Source: Anaerolinea sp.
Lineage (GTDB): Bacteria; Chloroflexota; Anaerolineae; Anaerolineales; Anaerolineaceae
NCBI GenBank assembly: GCA_013824385.1
Contig: PNNU01000193.1
Location: 1 to 6,750, forward strand
Reading direction: 5' to 3'
DNA: 6,750 nucleotides
Shown in pieces: positions 6,525-6,750 of the stretch. The translations under genes were made by a program, and so were the position numbers. The notes beneath the pieces were generated by a model. That model was given only the letters and a program-made list of their open reading frames with translations, was not told the DNA's origin and ran no database searches. Every line of letters starts with the position of its first letter. The stretch's first letter is position 1.

Positions 6525-6750
6525 ATGGACGTAACCGTAGCCAAAGACATCAAACCCAAGATGAACCGGAGCGCCAAAACAACCGTAGTCGTATTTTTTA
6601 TATTCATGCTCTTACACCAAACTGACAAGCTTTTGATCGGCCCGCTTCAAACCCCAATTATGGATACGTTCAAAATGAGCTACACCCAATGGGGTTTGAT
6701 CAACTCCGGTGCATTAATCGTTGGCACACTCTTTTATCCACTATGGGGAT
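6525..6750 (+). CDS. MFS transporter, N-terminal part (runs off the right edge)
   Basis: An open frame starts at ATG 6525, six bases after a clear AGGAG (6514-6518), and runs off the window after 75 codons. A short charged cytoplasmic head (MDVTVAKDIKPKMNRSAK) is followed by transmembrane helix 1 (about 20-32) ending in LLHQTDKLLIGP, the amphipathic PIMDTFKMSYTQWG, and the start of helix 2 (SGALIVGTLFYPLWG). The D-K pair after helix 1 and the glycine-rich helix 2 running toward the expected helix 2-3 loop are typical of major facilitator permeases of the inner membrane. The substrate cannot be told from this part. Many codons end in C, unlike the GT-C gene, and it has its own promoter, so it is probably unrelated to the glycan genes. 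A different-frame open stretch at 6413-6625 overlaps it and is discounted. Confidence 0.8.
   Translation, partial: MDVTVAKDIKPKMNRSAKTTVVVFFIFMLLHQTDKLLIGPLQTPIMDTFKMSYTQWGLINSGALIVGTLFYPLWG

Noticed and set aside
6413..6625. 70-codon open frame before and over the MFS start
   Set aside because: It is out of frame with the MFS gene, has no ribosome site and covers the strong promoter; the overlapping MFS frame has clear family motifs.
1..6750. A complete enterobacterial common antigen (wec) cluster
   Set aside because: Only wecD and wecE homologues are present; wecA, wecB, wecC, wecF, wecG, wzx, wzy and wzz features are absent and the glycosyltransferase is ArnC-like.

Overview
This 6.75 kb stretch is bacterial, of moderate-to-low G+C. 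All recognised genes lie on the + strand, and their theme is cell-surface glycan synthesis. A flanking transporter begins at the right edge. I see no RNA genes, CRISPR arrays, phage genes or intact insertion sequences. The host is uncertain. The WecE and WecD homologues are recognisable from enterobacteria. However, the lone cassette without wecA/wecF/wzx neighbours, the style of the GT-C protein and the N-terminus of the MFS protein remind me more of Chloroflexota/Anaerolineae-like genomes. That is an impression from memory, not a result.

Left block (1-2909): a tightly packed, overlapping operon. It holds the last 29 codons of an unidentified gene, an ArnC/DPM1-like polyprenyl-phosphate glycosyltransferase (82-1020), a WecD-like GNAT acetyltransferase (1013-1756), and WecE/RffA, the dTDP-4-amino-4,6-dideoxygalactose transaminase (start corrected to 1770, end 2909). 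WecE plus WecD convert dTDP-4-keto-6-deoxyglucose to dTDP-Fuc4NAc. The glycosyltransferase is of the class that moves a sugar onto a polyprenyl-phosphate carrier. A perfect hairpin at 2930-2963 closes the operon.

Middle block (2910-5110): an AT-rich spacer of about 300 bp with a terminator-like hairpin, a second hairpin and a possible promoter. It is followed by a 633-residue, multi-pass GT-C-type membrane glycosyltransferase, the kind of enzyme that uses polyprenyl-phosphate sugars on the outer face of the membrane.

Right block (5111-6750): a spacer with a good sigma70-like promoter and an imperfect direct repeat of the next gene's start; a short, divergent DegT/DnrJ/EryC1-type PLP protein (5258-6313); another spacer with a very good sigma70-like promoter; and the first 75 codons of an MFS transporter (6525 to the edge). 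The MFS gene uses visibly more C-ending codons than the GT-C gene, suggesting that the glycan locus ends there.

Working model (inference): WecE and WecD make dTDP-Fuc4NAc, the ArnC-like enzyme loads it or a related sugar onto the lipid carrier, and the GT-C protein transfers it to an external acceptor. No flippase is in view, and the substrate of the second aminotransferase is unknown.
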